From DASRRB01 sp036732755 (lineage in GTDB: Bacteria > Planctomycetota > B15-G4 > SIAN01): a stretch of 64,000 bases of DNA. Within the stretch, counting starts at the first letter, position 1. Each line of letters begins with the position of its first letter. The position numbers and the translations under genes are program-made. Location: positions 1 to 64,000 of the forward strand of contig DAINBU010000005.1 of NCBI GenBank assembly GCA_036732755.1, in the 5' to 3' direction. Shown in pieces: positions 17,910 through 26,634 of this stretch. The notes under the pieces are model-generated. The model was not told where the DNA came from and did not search any database. It worked only from the letters and a program-made list of their open reading frames with translations.

Positions 17910-19961
17910 TCAGCCGTCCGACTTCGGGAAGACCACTTCGACGCCCGGCCGGCCGAACCACGCGCGCAGCAGGCGGCGGCCGTCGTTCACGAGGATCGAG
18001 TCCTCGCTGTCGCAGCCGACGAGCTCGACGTGCTCGGCGAGGCCGGTGTTCGCGACCTCGAAGCGGCGCCGTTCGAGGTCGAAGCGGGCGAAGACGACGC
18101 GCTTCCATCCCAGGTCGGCGAGAGACATCACGGGAACACCTGAAGGTGTCCTCGCCTGGATGAAGACCGCGACGCCTTCCCAACTTCGCGTGGCCTCGGG
18201 CAGCTCGATCGATTCGCGCGCGCCGGTGTCGGGATCGAGGAGCGCGAGGCGCGGCGCGAACGGCTCGGCCTTCGGCCGCGCGACCGTCGCGACGAAGAGG
18301 CGGCCGTCGTCGGCCATGCCGTGAATACTCTCGAGATGCTTCTCGTCGCTCGCGAGTCCGACGATCGGCGCGACGGTCCGCGCGTCCGGATCCCAGCGCA
18401 GCCACTCGCCCCCCGTCACGCCGCCGCGACTCGACGTCCGCACGGGGTTCCAGACGACGCATTGGCCGGCGTGGATCCAGCGGACGGACAGCGGCTCGGG
18501 AACAGCGAAGCGGCGCTCGCGCAGGACGTCGTAGTACTCGCCGCGTCCGAGCAGGACGCCGTGGCCGAACGAGCTCCCGGTCAGCACGATCCGGTTCGAA
18601 GGCGTGACGTCCGAATCGGGGAGCGCGCGCACCGTGCCGCTCGCGTCGCTGCGCACGACGTGGCCGCGTTCGATCCAGGCGCGCCCGCCGTCGGGCAGCA
18701 CGAGCGCGTTCGCGAGCCGCTGCTGGCGCGCGCCGGCGTCGTCGCGCGCCGATGCGAAGGCCTCGTCGAGGTCGGCGCGGAAGGGGGCGCCGGTGTCGGC
18801 GTCGAGCAGCGGCACCAAGCGCGAATCGTGGTGCGCGCGTCCGGCCTCGGGCCCGAAGTGCGCCGGCCGCATCGCCGCGGCGGGATCATCGATGCAAACG
18901 AACGGCGCGCAGCTGTGGATCGTCGCGCCGCCGAGGATTCCGACGCGTGCGCCGACGGCGGCGATCGCATGCGAAGTCCCGTCGACCAGGTCGACGCGCA
19001 GGGCGTGCGTCGGACGGACTCCGGGCTCCGGGAGCACCGTGAGGCGAGGAGGAGCGTCGTCGGTCGCGTTCCAGACGTTGACGTAGGCGAAGCGGCCGTT
19101 CGTGGAGACGCAGCTCCAGAGCCCGATCCGGAACGTCGGGTCGTGCACCTCGAGGCGGCGGAAGTCGGCGACGCGCATCGCCGTCCACGCATACCCCGGC
19201 GTGAACAGCGCGAGCGCCGCGACGCCGCCGATCCACGCCGCGCGCCAGCGGCCGCGCTCGACCATGCGGCCGCGCGCGAAGGCGAGCGCCGCGACGACGG
19301 GCGCCGCGACGACGAGGATCCGTAGCGCCCACGCGAGCGCGTCGCTCGACGTCCGCAGGACCGCGAGCGGCGAGGACCACGACGCGGTCGCGGTCGCGAG
19401 CCCCGCCCAACCGCCGCGCGCCCAAGCGCAGGCGACGAGGATCGGGGCGACGAGCACCCCCAGCACGAACGCCGCCGCCGGCAGCGCGATCGTGCTGCGC
19501 GGGAACGCGATCGAGACGGCGATCGACCAGAGCGGCAGGAGCAGCAGCAGCTCGACCGTCGTCTCGAGCCCCTTCGCGCCGATCGGATCGGGCGCGACGC
19601 CGTGGAACGCCCACGCGAGCAGCGCGGCCGTCCCGTACGTCCACGCCGTGAGCACCGCCGCGGCGAGCAGCAGGAAGAGGTGCTTCGCGAGGAACGGCGG
19701 CGCCCAGCCGCCAGGCTGGCGGCGCAGGAAAGCGAGCGTGTCGCGCCGCTCCTCGCCGGCGAACGCTTCGCCGAAGAGCGCGAACGCGACCGTCCCGAAC
19801 GCGGCGAGCGCCGCCATCGCCGGCAATGCGCCGTGGCTCGGGAGGCGCATCGTGACGAGCTCGCACAGCAGCGTCAGGACCGGGAACGCGAGCGCGATCG
19901 CGAGGCAGATGCCGCGGTGCTCGCGCCACTCCTTCCACAGGTGCGTCTTCATCGGGCCCAT
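17910..19961 (-). CDS. ABC-2-type permease with large C-terminal soluble domain (second permease)
   Basis: This protein of 683 residues begins with the LWKEWREHRG segment common to ABC-2 permeases. Hydrophobic helices spread over the first 330 or so residues (among them ICLAIALAFPVLTLLCEL, HLFLLLAAAVLTAWTY and IALPAAAFVLGVLVAP). The remaining 350 or so residues are soluble, with repeated beta-strand motifs such as LVPLLDADTGAPF and LALLDPDTGARE that look like a propeller or bulb domain. It is clearly paralogous to the TAG-interrupted gene 47 bp upstream and shares the ending VGCDSE...GRRLLRA.F.RPG.EVVFPK. It is encoded in one unit with an ABC ATPase and a GntR regulator. The start at 19961 has GGAG 8 bases upstream, and an ATG at 19952 is an alternative. 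The substrate is unknown. Confidence 0.78.
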   Translation of the reverse strand: MGPMKTHLWKEWREHRGICLAIALAFPVLTLLCELVTMRLPSHGALPAMAALAAFGTVAFALFGEAFAGEERRDTLAFLRRQPGGWAPPFLAKHLFLLLAAAVLTAWTYGTAALLAWAFHGVAPDPIGAKGLETTVELLLLLPLWSIAVSIAFPRSTIALPAAAFVLGVLVAPILVACAWARGGWAGLATATASWSSPLAVLRTSSDALAWALRILVVAAPVVAALAFARGRMVERGRWRAAWIGGVAALALFTPGYAWTAMRVADFRRLEVHDPTFRIGLWSCVSTNGRFAYVNVWNATDDAPPRLTVLPEPGVRPTHALRVDLVDGTSHAIAAVGARVGILGGATIHSCAPFVCIDDPAAAMRPAHFGPEAGRAHHDSRLVPLLDADTGAPFRADLDEAFASARDDAGARQQRLANALVLPDGGRAWIERGHVVRSDASGTVRALPDSDVTPSNRIVLTGSSFGHGVLLGRGEYYDVLRERRFAVPEPLSVRWIHAGQCVVWNPVRTSSRGGVTGGEWLRWDPDARTVAPIVGLASDEKHLESIHGMADDGRLFVATVARPKAEPFAPRLALLDPDTGARESIELPEATRSWEGVAVFIQARTPSGVPVMSLADLGWKRVVFARFDLERRRFEVANTGLAEHVELVGCDSEDSILVNDGRRLLRAWFGRPGVEVVFPKSDG

Positions 19962-20008
19962 CGCACGGACTCCGTCGCCGGCGCGCGCCGGGTTGGTTTC
20001 GTTCGAGT

Positions 20009-22054
20009 TCACTTCGGGAAGACGACTTCGATGCCGGGCCGATCGAACCGCGCGCGCAGCAGCCGGCGGCCGTCGGTCACGATCAGCGACGACTCGGAAT
20101 CGCAGCCGACCAGCTGCCGCCCCTCGGCCGCGCCCGCGTCGGCGACCTCGACCCGGCGCGCCGCGAGGTCGAAGCGCGCGAAGACGACGCGGCGCCACCG
20201 CGCATCGGCGATCGACACGACCGGAGCGCCCGACGGCGTGCGCGCGCGCACCTGCACGTGGGCCGACCTCCACTCGCGCAGCTCTTCGGGCAGCGCGACC
20301 GGCTCGCGGTCGCCGGTCTTGGGATCGAGGAGCCAGAGCTCGGTGGCGACGTCGATCGGCGCCGCGACGCGGCGAGTGACGAAGAGCCGGCCGTCGTCGA
20401 CCATCTCGCATGGCGCCTCGAACGAGTGCTCGTCGCTGCGCAGCCCGACGATCGGCGCCGCCGAACGCGTGTCGAGGTTCCAGCGCGACCACGGCATCCG
20501 GACCGCTTCGTACGAGCCTCCGCGGTCCGGAGTCGCGACGACGATGCACTCGCCGCAGCGGATCCAACTGACGTGCTACGGCGGCAGTTCGAAGCGGCGC
20601 TCGCCGAGCACGTCGTATCCGGTCGTTGCGCCGAGCAGCATCCCTTGACCGCGCACCGTCGACATCCAGACGCGCGCGAGGTCGGCGACGGGGGCGGAAT
20701 CGGGCAGCACGCGCGTCGCGCCGCTCGCGTCACTTCGGACGATGTGGCCACGCTCGAGCCAGGCGCGACTTCCGTCCGGCAGCACGACCGAGTTCGCGAG
20801 CCGCTGGACGCGCGCGCCAAAGGCGTCGCCCGCGGTGAGGAACGGCTCGTCGACGTCGGCGCGGAGCGTCGCTCCGGTCTCCGCGTCGAGCAGCGGCAGC
20901 GCGATGTCCCCCGACAGCCACGCCCGGGCGCGGAACGGACCGCGCGCGGGCCGACGCGCCGGCGCGGCGAGATCTTCGATCACGACGTAGGGAACGGTCG
21001 CCCAGTTCGAAACGCCGGGCGCCGCCTTCACGCGCGCGCCGACGCCGCCGACTTCGCTCCAAGTGGCGCTCGCGAGGTCGATCCGCAGCGGGTGCGTCGG
21101 CCCGTCGAGCTCGTCGTGCAAGTGGCGCCGGCCGAGGGTCGACGACGGCGCGGCGGCGCGAGCGTTCACGTATGCGAAACGTCCGCTGGTCGCGACACAG
21201 GCGTCCTCGCCGTCGATGCGCAGCTCGCCTGCCGCCGGATCGAACCGCCGGTAGTCGACGACGCGCGTCGCGGTCCACGCATACCCCGGGAGGAACAGCA
21301 CCAGCAGCGCGACCAGCCCGATCGCCCCCGCGCGCCACGGCCCGCGCTCGACGGCGCGCCCCTTCGCGAACGAGAGCAGCGCGACGAGCGGCGCCGCGAC
21401 GACGGCGGCGCGCAGCATCCAGCCGAACGCCGCGTCGGGGATGCGCAGCACGCCGAGCGCGCAGACGAGCGCGTCGTACTCGCTGTTCCGCAGCACTTCG
21501 CCGCCGCGCGCCCAGAAGCACGCCGCCGCGACCGGCGCGAGGAAGAGCGCGAGGACGAACACGGCGCCCGGAAGCGCGAGCGTCCCGCGCGGGAACCAGA
21601 TCGAGACGGCGACCGACCAGAGCGGGACCAGGACCACGCCCTCGACGATCCGCTCGACGCCGACTTTCTTGTTCAGCGCAGGCGCCACTCCGTGGATCAG
21701 CCAAGTCGCCGACGCGCCGCAGCACCACGCCCAGCCGGTGAGCACGAGCGACACCGCCAGCAGGAACGTGTACTTGGCCGCGAACGGCGGCCACCAGCCG
21801 CCCGGCGTGCGGCGCAGGAAGTCGAGCGTGCCGCGCCGCTCCTCGCCGGCGAACGCGTCGCCGAAGAAGGCGAGCGCCACCGTCGCGAACGTGAGCAGCG
21901 CTGCGAGGCCGGCGTCGTCCTCGCGGCCGACCCGGCTGCGCGGCACGACGAGCTCGAAGAGCAGCACGAGTACGAAGCTCGCGACCGCGATCGCGCCGGC
22001 GATCCCGCGCTGCTCGCGCCACTCCTTCCACAGGCACGCGGCGAAGCGGTTCAC
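20009..22054 (-). pseudogene. ABC-2-type permease paralogue interrupted by an in-frame TAG
   Basis: The reading frame from the GTG at 22054 (overlapping the ATPase stop by 4 bp) to the stop at 20009 spans 682 codons and matches the neighbouring 683-residue permease along its whole length. The N-terminal half holds the membrane helices (LWKEWREQRG, then several hydrophobic segments) and the C-terminal half the soluble domain. Codon 493 is TAG at 20576-20578. Beyond it the same frame continues with clear homology (SWIRCGEC, VDDGRLFV, VFARFDL, GRRLLRARFDRPGIEVVFPK). There is no frameshift and no other defect, so this is a fresh nonsense mutation, a sequencing error or a readthrough gene. A truncated product would keep the membrane domain and lose about 190 residues. 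Confidence 0.8.
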
Positions 22055-22893
22055 GGCACGACCCCGACCTCGCGACCTTCGCGCGATTCGCGCCGCGCGC
22101 TCTCGAGCGCGTCGCGCAACTTCGCCGGCGCCGAGCGCGCCGCAGCGTCCACCGCGTCGTCGCTCGATGCGCCATCGCGACCGCCAACATCGAGCACCTC
22201 TTCCAGCGTCCCGTGCTTGCGGATGCGCCCCTCCGCCAGGATCGCCACGCGATCCGCGACTCTCGCCACCACGTCGAGGTCGTGCGTCGCGAGCAGGACC
22301 GTTCGCTCGCTTCCTCGCAACTCCCCGATGACACCGCGCAGCACCTCCTCGCGCACCAGCGGATCGAGCCCCGCGAACGGCTCGTCGAGCAGGAGCAGCG
22401 GCGGCCGCGGCGCGAGCGCCGCCGCGAGCATTGCCTTCATCCCTTCGCCGCGTGAGAAGGCCTTGAACGGCGTCCGCTCCGGAATCCTCAACTGTGCGAC
22501 GAGCGCGTCGGCGTACGCGCGGTCCCACGTCGGGTACTGCGGCGCAAGGAAGCGGAAGAGGTCGCGCACGTTCATCCAGCCGTAGGCGTCGGGCTGCGCC
22601 GGCACGAAGCCGACGCGCTCGCGCAACGGACGCGGCTGCTTCAGCGGGTCGAAGCCGGCGACGGTGATCGTCCCGCCGTCGGGCGCAAGCACGCCGAGGG
22701 CGAGCTTCATCAGGGTCGTCTTGCCCTGGCCGTTCTCGCCGAGCAGCGCGGTCACCTGGCCGGGCGCGACCTCGAGGTCGACGCCGGCGAGGACCACACG
22801 CTTGCCGAAGCGCTTCTTCAGTCCCCGCGCGACCAGCCGCGGCGCGCACGCGGGCGCCACTTCGTCGCGCATTCCGTCGACTTCGTGCTTCAT
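22051..22893 (-). CDS. ABC transporter ATP-binding protein
   Basis: This 280-residue protein is the ATPase of the adjoining exporter-type ABC system. It has a Walker A loop (GENGQGKTT, about residues 53-61), a Q-loop region (FVPAQPDAYGW), a Walker B with catalytic Glu (LLLLDEPFAGLDPL) and an H-loop (LLATHDLD). The signature motif is FSRGEGMK rather than LSGGQ, the variant seen in YtrB/EcsA/NatA-like ATPases. A charged tail of about 60 residues follows the domain. Its start overlaps the GntR-type regulator stop by 4 bp (ATGA), and its stop overlaps the first permease start by 4 bp (GTGA). The three genes are therefore translationally coupled. Confidence 0.93.
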   Translation of the reverse strand: MKHEVDGMRDEVAPACAPRLVARGLKKRFGKRVVLAGVDLEVAPGQVTALLGENGQGKTTLMKLALGVLAPDGGTITVAGFDPLKQPRPLRERVGFVPAQPDAYGWMNVRDLFRFLAPQYPTWDRAYADALVAQLRIPERTPFKAFSRGEGMKAMLAAALAPRPPLLLLDEPFAGLDPLVREEVLRGVIGELRGSERTVLLATHDLDVVARVADRVAILAEGRIRKHGTLEEVLDVGGRDGASSDDAVDAAARSAPAKLRDALESARRESREGREVGVVP

Positions 22894-23312
22894 GACTTCA
22901 CGTCCTGCCTCGTGGCCGCCTTCTTCCCGCCCTCGACCGGTTCCTGCGCCGCCAACGCCTCGACCAGATCCGCCAGCACCTCGGCCCCGTGCCCCGCCCG
23001 CAGCGCCTCGTGCAGCGCCTGCCGGAACGCCGCGAGCGTCGACTTCCTCCGCCGCGCTCGCGCGATGGAAGGCCCCTCCTCGCTCACGAAGACGCCGAGG
23101 CCGTTCCTGCCGACGACGACGCCGAGCTGCTCGAGGTCGCGCACCGCCTTCGCGGCGGTGTTGGGGTTGACCAGCGCCTCGGCCGCGAGCGCGCGCACGC
23201 TCGGGAGCTGCGCGCCCGGCGCCAGCCGGCCGGTCGCGACGCGATCGAGCACCTGCTCGACCAGCTGCCGCGAGGGCGGGACGTCCGACGCCACGTCGAC
23301 CTGATAGGCCAT
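22890..23312 (-). CDS. GntR-family transcriptional regulator, YtrA type
   Basis: This 140-residue protein has an N-terminal winged helix of the GntR family (PPSRQLVEQVLDRVATGRLAPGAQLPSVRALAAEALVNPNTAAKAVRDLEQLGVV). It has only a short helical C-terminal tail in place of the large effector domains of FadR or HutC members, which is the YtrA subfamily layout. YtrA regulators typically sit first in an operon encoding an ABC transporter and repress it, exactly the context here. A perfect 9-bp inverted repeat at 23315-23338 ends two bases before the start codon and is the probable operator. Autoregulation of the whole operon is inferred. Confidence 0.92.
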   Translation of the reverse strand: MAYQVDVASDVPPSRQLVEQVLDRVATGRLAPGAQLPSVRALAAEALVNPNTAAKAVRDLEQLGVVVGRNGLGVFVSEEGPSIARARRRKSTLAAFRQALHEALRAGHGAEVLADLVEALAAQEPVEGGKKAATRQDVKS

Positions 23313-23314
23313 GG

Positions 23315-23338
23315 ACCGTCCTATCGAACTAGGACGGT
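23315..23338. promoter_or_regulatory. Operator-like perfect inverted repeat at the GntR start codon
   Basis: ACCGTCCTA (23315-23323) and TAGGACGGT (23330-23338) are exact reverse complements separated by 6 bp. The repeat begins two bases upstream of the GntR ATG (minus strand). On the coding strand the only Shine-Dalgarno-like bases, AGGA, lie inside the arm nearest the ATG. Binding here would block initiation, and in RNA the repeat would form a hairpin hiding the ribosome site. Confidence 0.75.
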
Positions 23339-23440
23339 GGACACCTTCAGTCGAATCGCGACGAAGCGATTGCGCGAGGTCGCAAGCCGACGTCGCGCAG
23401 CAATGCCGCGCGGCGCGGCGCGCCGCTCACCTCGCGCCAA

Positions 23441-24169
23441 TCACTCCTCGCGCTTCTGCGCCTCGAGCCACTTCCACAGCTCCGGATCGTCGTACGCCTG
23501 CGTCCAGGAATCGTGCTGCGCTTCGGGATAGAGGGTGAGCTTCGGCTTCCCGCCGACGAGTTTGATCGCGTCGACCAGCTCCTGCGTCTTGGCGACCGGC
23601 ACGATCGGGTCCTTGGCGCCGTGGAAGGCCCACACCCCCATGACCGCTATGCGCCGCACCATGAAGAAGTCGCCCCAGCCGCAGACGGGAACGGCCGCCG
23701 CGTAGAGCTCGGGCCGGATCGACGCGGCCATCCACGTCGCGTTGCCGCCCATGCTGACGCCGGTGATCCAGACGCGCGTCGCGTCGACCTTCAGCGTCTT
23801 CAGCATCTCCTCGGTGAAGGCGTTCACCTCGATCGGGTTCCAGAGGAGGTGCGGCGACTGCGGCGCGACCAGGATGAACGGGAACTTGCGTCCCGCGGCG
23901 GCGAGCTTGGGCGGGCCGTGGCGCTCCACGCTTGCGAGGCGGCCGCCGACCTCACCGGCGCCGTGCAGGAAGACGAGCAGCGGCCACTTCTTGTCGTGAG
24001 CGGCGTAGCCCTCGGGCAGCCACTGCGCGTAGTTCCACTCGACGTGGAGCACGACGTCCTTGGCGAACTTCTTCTCCTCCGGCGGCGCGGCCGCCTGCAG
24101 CATGCACGCCGCCGCGATCGTCGCGCTCGCCGCCAGCACGGCCGCCGTCCCGAGGGTCCATCGTCCCAT
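23441..24169 (-). CDS. Secreted alpha/beta-hydrolase (phospholipase/carboxylesterase-like)
   Basis: This protein of 242 residues has an N-terminal export signal (residues 1-28). Cys22 after AAA gives a weak lipobox, so it may be a lipoprotein. An alpha/beta-hydrolase fold follows. FLHGAGE (about 67-73) forms the oxyanion loop, GVSMGG carries the nucleophile Ser139, KDPIVP carries the likely acid Asp187 and EAQHDSW carries His219, giving a complete triad. The best family match is predicted esterases of the phospholipase/carboxylesterase or PHB-depolymerase group, and the substrate is unknown. I chose the start at 24169 because the signal peptide begins there and GGAGG lies upstream. It diverges from the pseudopilin operon. 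Confidence 0.85.
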   Translation of the reverse strand: MGRWTLGTAAVLAASATIAAACMLQAAAPPEEKKFAKDVVLHVEWNYAQWLPEGYAAHDKKWPLLVFLHGAGEVGGRLASVERHGPPKLAAAGRKFPFILVAPQSPHLLWNPIEVNAFTEEMLKTLKVDATRVWITGVSMGGNATWMAASIRPELYAAAVPVCGWGDFFMVRRIAVMGVWAFHGAKDPIVPVAKTQELVDAIKLVGGKPKLTLYPEAQHDSWTQAYDDPELWKWLEAQKREE

Positions 24170-24428
24170 CGTCCGTCCTCCACGAAAGTGGGGCGGGAGG
24201 ATACGTCCGCTTGAAGGCGCGCTTCCGCGTGCGAACGCGAAGCTCCTTCGCGTCGCGGCGCCGCGATCCCTCCGGGGCGCGCGGAGAGCGGACCCTCCAG
24301 GGAAAACGCGCAACCGAAAGTCGATGCAGGTCGCGCCCGCCGTTGACGAGAGGAAGTCTCGGCGTGCATGCCCCGTCTCCGGACGGGACGCGTGCGCCAC
24401 TCACCACGATCGACCTCCGGGATCCAAC
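24170..24428. promoter_or_regulatory. Divergent intergenic region with leader hairpin
   Basis: This region separates the minus-strand esterase from the plus-strand pseudopilin operon. TTGACG at 24343-24348 could serve as a -35 element, but no good -10 follows at the right distance. CCCGTC-TCCG-GACGGG at 24372-24387 would form a six-pair hairpin with a UNCG-type tetraloop about 40 bases before the pseudopilin start. Both assignments are weak. Confidence 0.3.
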
Positions 24429-24893
24429 ATGGTTCAGGTCCAAGCCTGCGGCAGACGCGAGCGGCACCGCTCGAGCGGCTTCACGATGATCGAAGTGCTG
24501 GTCGTCGCGACGATGCTCGCGATCGCGATCCTCGGCATGAGCCAGATCTCGCAGGTCTCGGCGGCGCTGCGCGTCGCGGGCCGGGAGAAGGCCGCGGCGG
24601 TGCGCACGCTCGATCGCGAAGTCGCGTCGATCCAGGCCACCAACTTCGCCTCGATCCCGGCGCGCTGGAACAACACCGGCTTCGAGGTAACGCTCGAGGA
24701 CAAGGGGCGCGCGATCCTCCACCCGCTCGCCGGCGACGTCGACGGCATGCCGGGCAACGTCGCCATCAGCGCGCCGAACGGCGACCCTTCGCAGCTCCTC
24801 GAGATCCGCGTCCGCATCGACTGGAACGGCACGCACGGGCCGCAGCACGTGCAGCGCACCGTCCGCCTTTCCGCGCTGGGAGCCGGGTCATGA
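24429..24893 (+). CDS. Type IV pilin / pseudopilin-like protein
   Basis: This 154-residue protein has a class III signal. A short basic leader ends at Gly17, followed by FTMIEVLVVATMLAIAILGM, in which the glycine before Phe is the prepilin-peptidase site and Glu5 of the mature form is present. The rest is a small globular domain with no clear family. Such proteins assemble into type IV pilus or type II secretion pseudopilus filaments after cleavage by PilD. The next gene overlaps it by 4 bp (ATGA), and that gene and its successor also look like filament components. No motor ATPase, platform protein, secretin or prepilin peptidase is in the window. Confidence 0.88.
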   Translation: MVQVQACGRRERHRSSGFTMIEVLVVATMLAIAILGMSQISQVSAALRVAGREKAAAVRTLDREVASIQATNFASIPARWNNTGFEVTLEDKGRAILHPLAGDVDGMPGNVAISAPNGDPSQLLEIRVRIDWNGTHGPQHVQRTVRLSALGAGS

Positions 24894-25480
24894 GCCACGC
24901 GTCCCTTCAGCGGCGCCGCTGCCAGGCCGGCTTCAGCGTGCCCGAGCTCGCCGTCGCGCTTGCGATGGTGAGCGTCCTGCTCGCCGCCGGCATCTCGGCG
25001 TCGCACGGCGCGATCACCACGACCAACTCGATCGTCTCGCGTGACGCCGTCGATTCGGGGATCGCGCGTGCAATGCACCGGATCGAGGAGTTCCTCGTCT
25101 CGGCGAGCGAGGAGTCGCTCGAGGGCGTGCCGCTCGACGCCCAGGGCGTCTACGGCGTGCCCGAGCCGATGCAGGAGAACTTCGACTACTCCGACCTGCG
25201 CTTCCGCTCGATCGTCGGCTTCGCGGCGGGCGTGGTCGTGACCGACCCGCCGGCCGGCAACGCGCCGCGCCGCTTCTGGCGCGCGGTCTCCGGCCCCGAC
25301 GCGGGGACGCTCTGGTTCGACAACGGACAGGGCGCGATCCCGCTGCTCACGGGGGTGACGTCGATGACGTTCCGCCGCCGCGGCCGCGAGATCGTGCTGC
25401 ACATGTCGGTGCGCGGGTCGGACGACGGAACCGTCCTGACCGCCGAGAACGAATCGACCATCCGCCTGCTGACGCCGTGA
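24890..25480 (+). CDS. Minor pseudopilin-like protein (PulJ/PilW-like)
   Basis: This 196-residue protein has a short basic leader (RRRCQAG) followed by FSVPELAVALAMVSVLLAAGIS, which fits a prepilin-type signal with Glu at mature position 5. The C-terminal region is a beta-rich domain with sequence like that of minor pseudopilins (RRFWRAVSGPDAGTLWFDNG, LTGVTSMTFRR). It is probably a minor subunit that starts or caps the filament formed with the preceding pilin. It overlaps its upstream and downstream neighbours by 4 bp each, so the stoichiometry is likely fixed by coupled translation. The exact type (PulJ, PilW or other) cannot be settled by eye. Confidence 0.8.
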   Translation: MSHASLQRRRCQAGFSVPELAVALAMVSVLLAAGISASHGAITTTNSIVSRDAVDSGIARAMHRIEEFLVSASEESLEGVPLDAQGVYGVPEPMQENFDYSDLRFRSIVGFAAGVVVTDPPAGNAPRRFWRAVSGPDAGTLWFDNGQGAIPLLTGVTSMTFRRRGREIVLHMSVRGSDDGTVLTAENESTIRLLTP

Positions 25481-26634
25481 AGGAGAGCGACTTGCAGTCA
25501 CCGAAGCGATTGCGCCGGCGGCACGAAGGGACGAAGGGCAGCGCTGCCCTCGTCTGCCTGACCGCCCTCCTCCCGCTCGTGGTCGCGGGCGGGACGATGC
25601 TCGCCGTGGTCGTGCGCGGCCGCACGGCGCTCGAGACCGAGCTCGCCAAGAAGTCGGCGGCCGACGCCGCCTCGTCGGGCGCGCAGGACGCGCTCGCGAA
25701 GCTGCAGGGCGACCCCGACTTCACGGGGAGCTACGACGTCGACGTCGGCGGGACGCCGGCGCGCGTGACGATCACGTCGTGGATCGACGACAAGGTCGAC
25801 AACGACGAGCTGAACGGCGTCGACGACCCGGGCGAGGCGGGCTTCGTCGAGATCGGCACCGAGGCGTGGGTCAACGTCGTGACCGACGGCAACGGCAACC
25901 GCATCGACGTGCCGTCGCGCCGCTTCCGCGGGAGCGCCGACGTGCTGCTGAAGCGGCTCGACGCGAACGTCGCGATCGCGCAATCGGCCTACGTCGACGA
26001 CGAACTCTCCGACGTCGACTTCCAGGACGCCCCCTTCACGATCAGCGGCGTCGACACCAACCTCGACGGCAGCGCGGGACCGCTGCCGGACATCCCGGGC
26101 ATCGGCGTGCCGGGCGACCCGGCGGCGATCTCCGCGCAGGTCGCGGCCAACGCCTCCGCCAGCGTCCTCGGCAGCGGCGGCTCGCCGAGCGTCGTCACGG
26201 TCGCCGAGACCGACGTGCTCACGCTCATGAACCACTTCATCAAGGCGGCGACGATCCACTTCAACGGGACCGACGACGATGCGACCGGTGCGCTCGGTGA
26301 CCTCGCGACCATGACGCCGGCGATCGCCCACGCGCACGGCAACCTGAGGCTGCACGGCGGCGTGACCGGCTGCGGCATGCTGCTCGTCGACGGCGACCTC
26401 GTGATCGACGACAAGTTCGACTACGCCGGCCTCGTCTTCGCGCGCGGCTCGATCACGTTCACCGGCGAGGGCGGGAAGTCGCTGCACGGCGCGCTGCTCA
26501 CCACCGGGGCGATCCTCGGCAAGGACCTGCACGGCGTCGAGCGCGTCACCGTCGAGTACAGCTCGAGCGTGCTGACGACCGTCTCGACGAAGCTCGCGAA
26601 CAGCTACGTGCTGGTCTCCTGGACGCAGCGATGA
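25477..26634 (+). CDS. PilX/PulK-like pilus-assembly protein
   Basis: This protein of 385 residues has a basic N-terminus, then GSAALVCLTALLPLVVAGGTMLAVVV (residues about 21-46), one membrane helix of the kind seen in PilX-like and GspK-like minor pilins, without a classic GFTLIE. The long extracytoplasmic part is rich in Asp and Gly (WIDDKVDNDELNGVDDPGE, DTNLDGSAG), resembling calcium-binding or repeat surface proteins, and ends with beta-rich segments. The GTG start overlaps the previous stop (GTGA) and the stop overlaps the next ATG. Position in a pseudopilin operon supports a filament role. Whether it is processed by prepilin peptidase is doubtful. Confidence 0.65.
   Translation: MKESDLQSPKRLRRRHEGTKGSAALVCLTALLPLVVAGGTMLAVVVRGRTALETELAKKSAADAASSGAQDALAKLQGDPDFTGSYDVDVGGTPARVTITSWIDDKVDNDELNGVDDPGEAGFVEIGTEAWVNVVTDGNGNRIDVPSRRFRGSADVLLKRLDANVAIAQSAYVDDELSDVDFQDAPFTISGVDTNLDGSAGPLPDIPGIGVPGDPAAISAQVAANASASVLGSGGSPSVVTVAETDVLTLMNHFIKAATIHFNGTDDDATGALGDLATMTPAIAHAHGNLRLHGGVTGCGMLLVDGDLVIDDKFDYAGLVFARGSITFTGEGGKSLHGALLTTGAILGKDLHGVERVTVEYSSSVLTTVSTKLANSYVLVSWTQR

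Noticed and set aside
20576..20578. TAG read as pyrrolysine or selenocysteine
   Set aside because: Selenocysteine uses TGA, and pyrrolysine occurs in few enzymes of a different kind; nothing here supports either.
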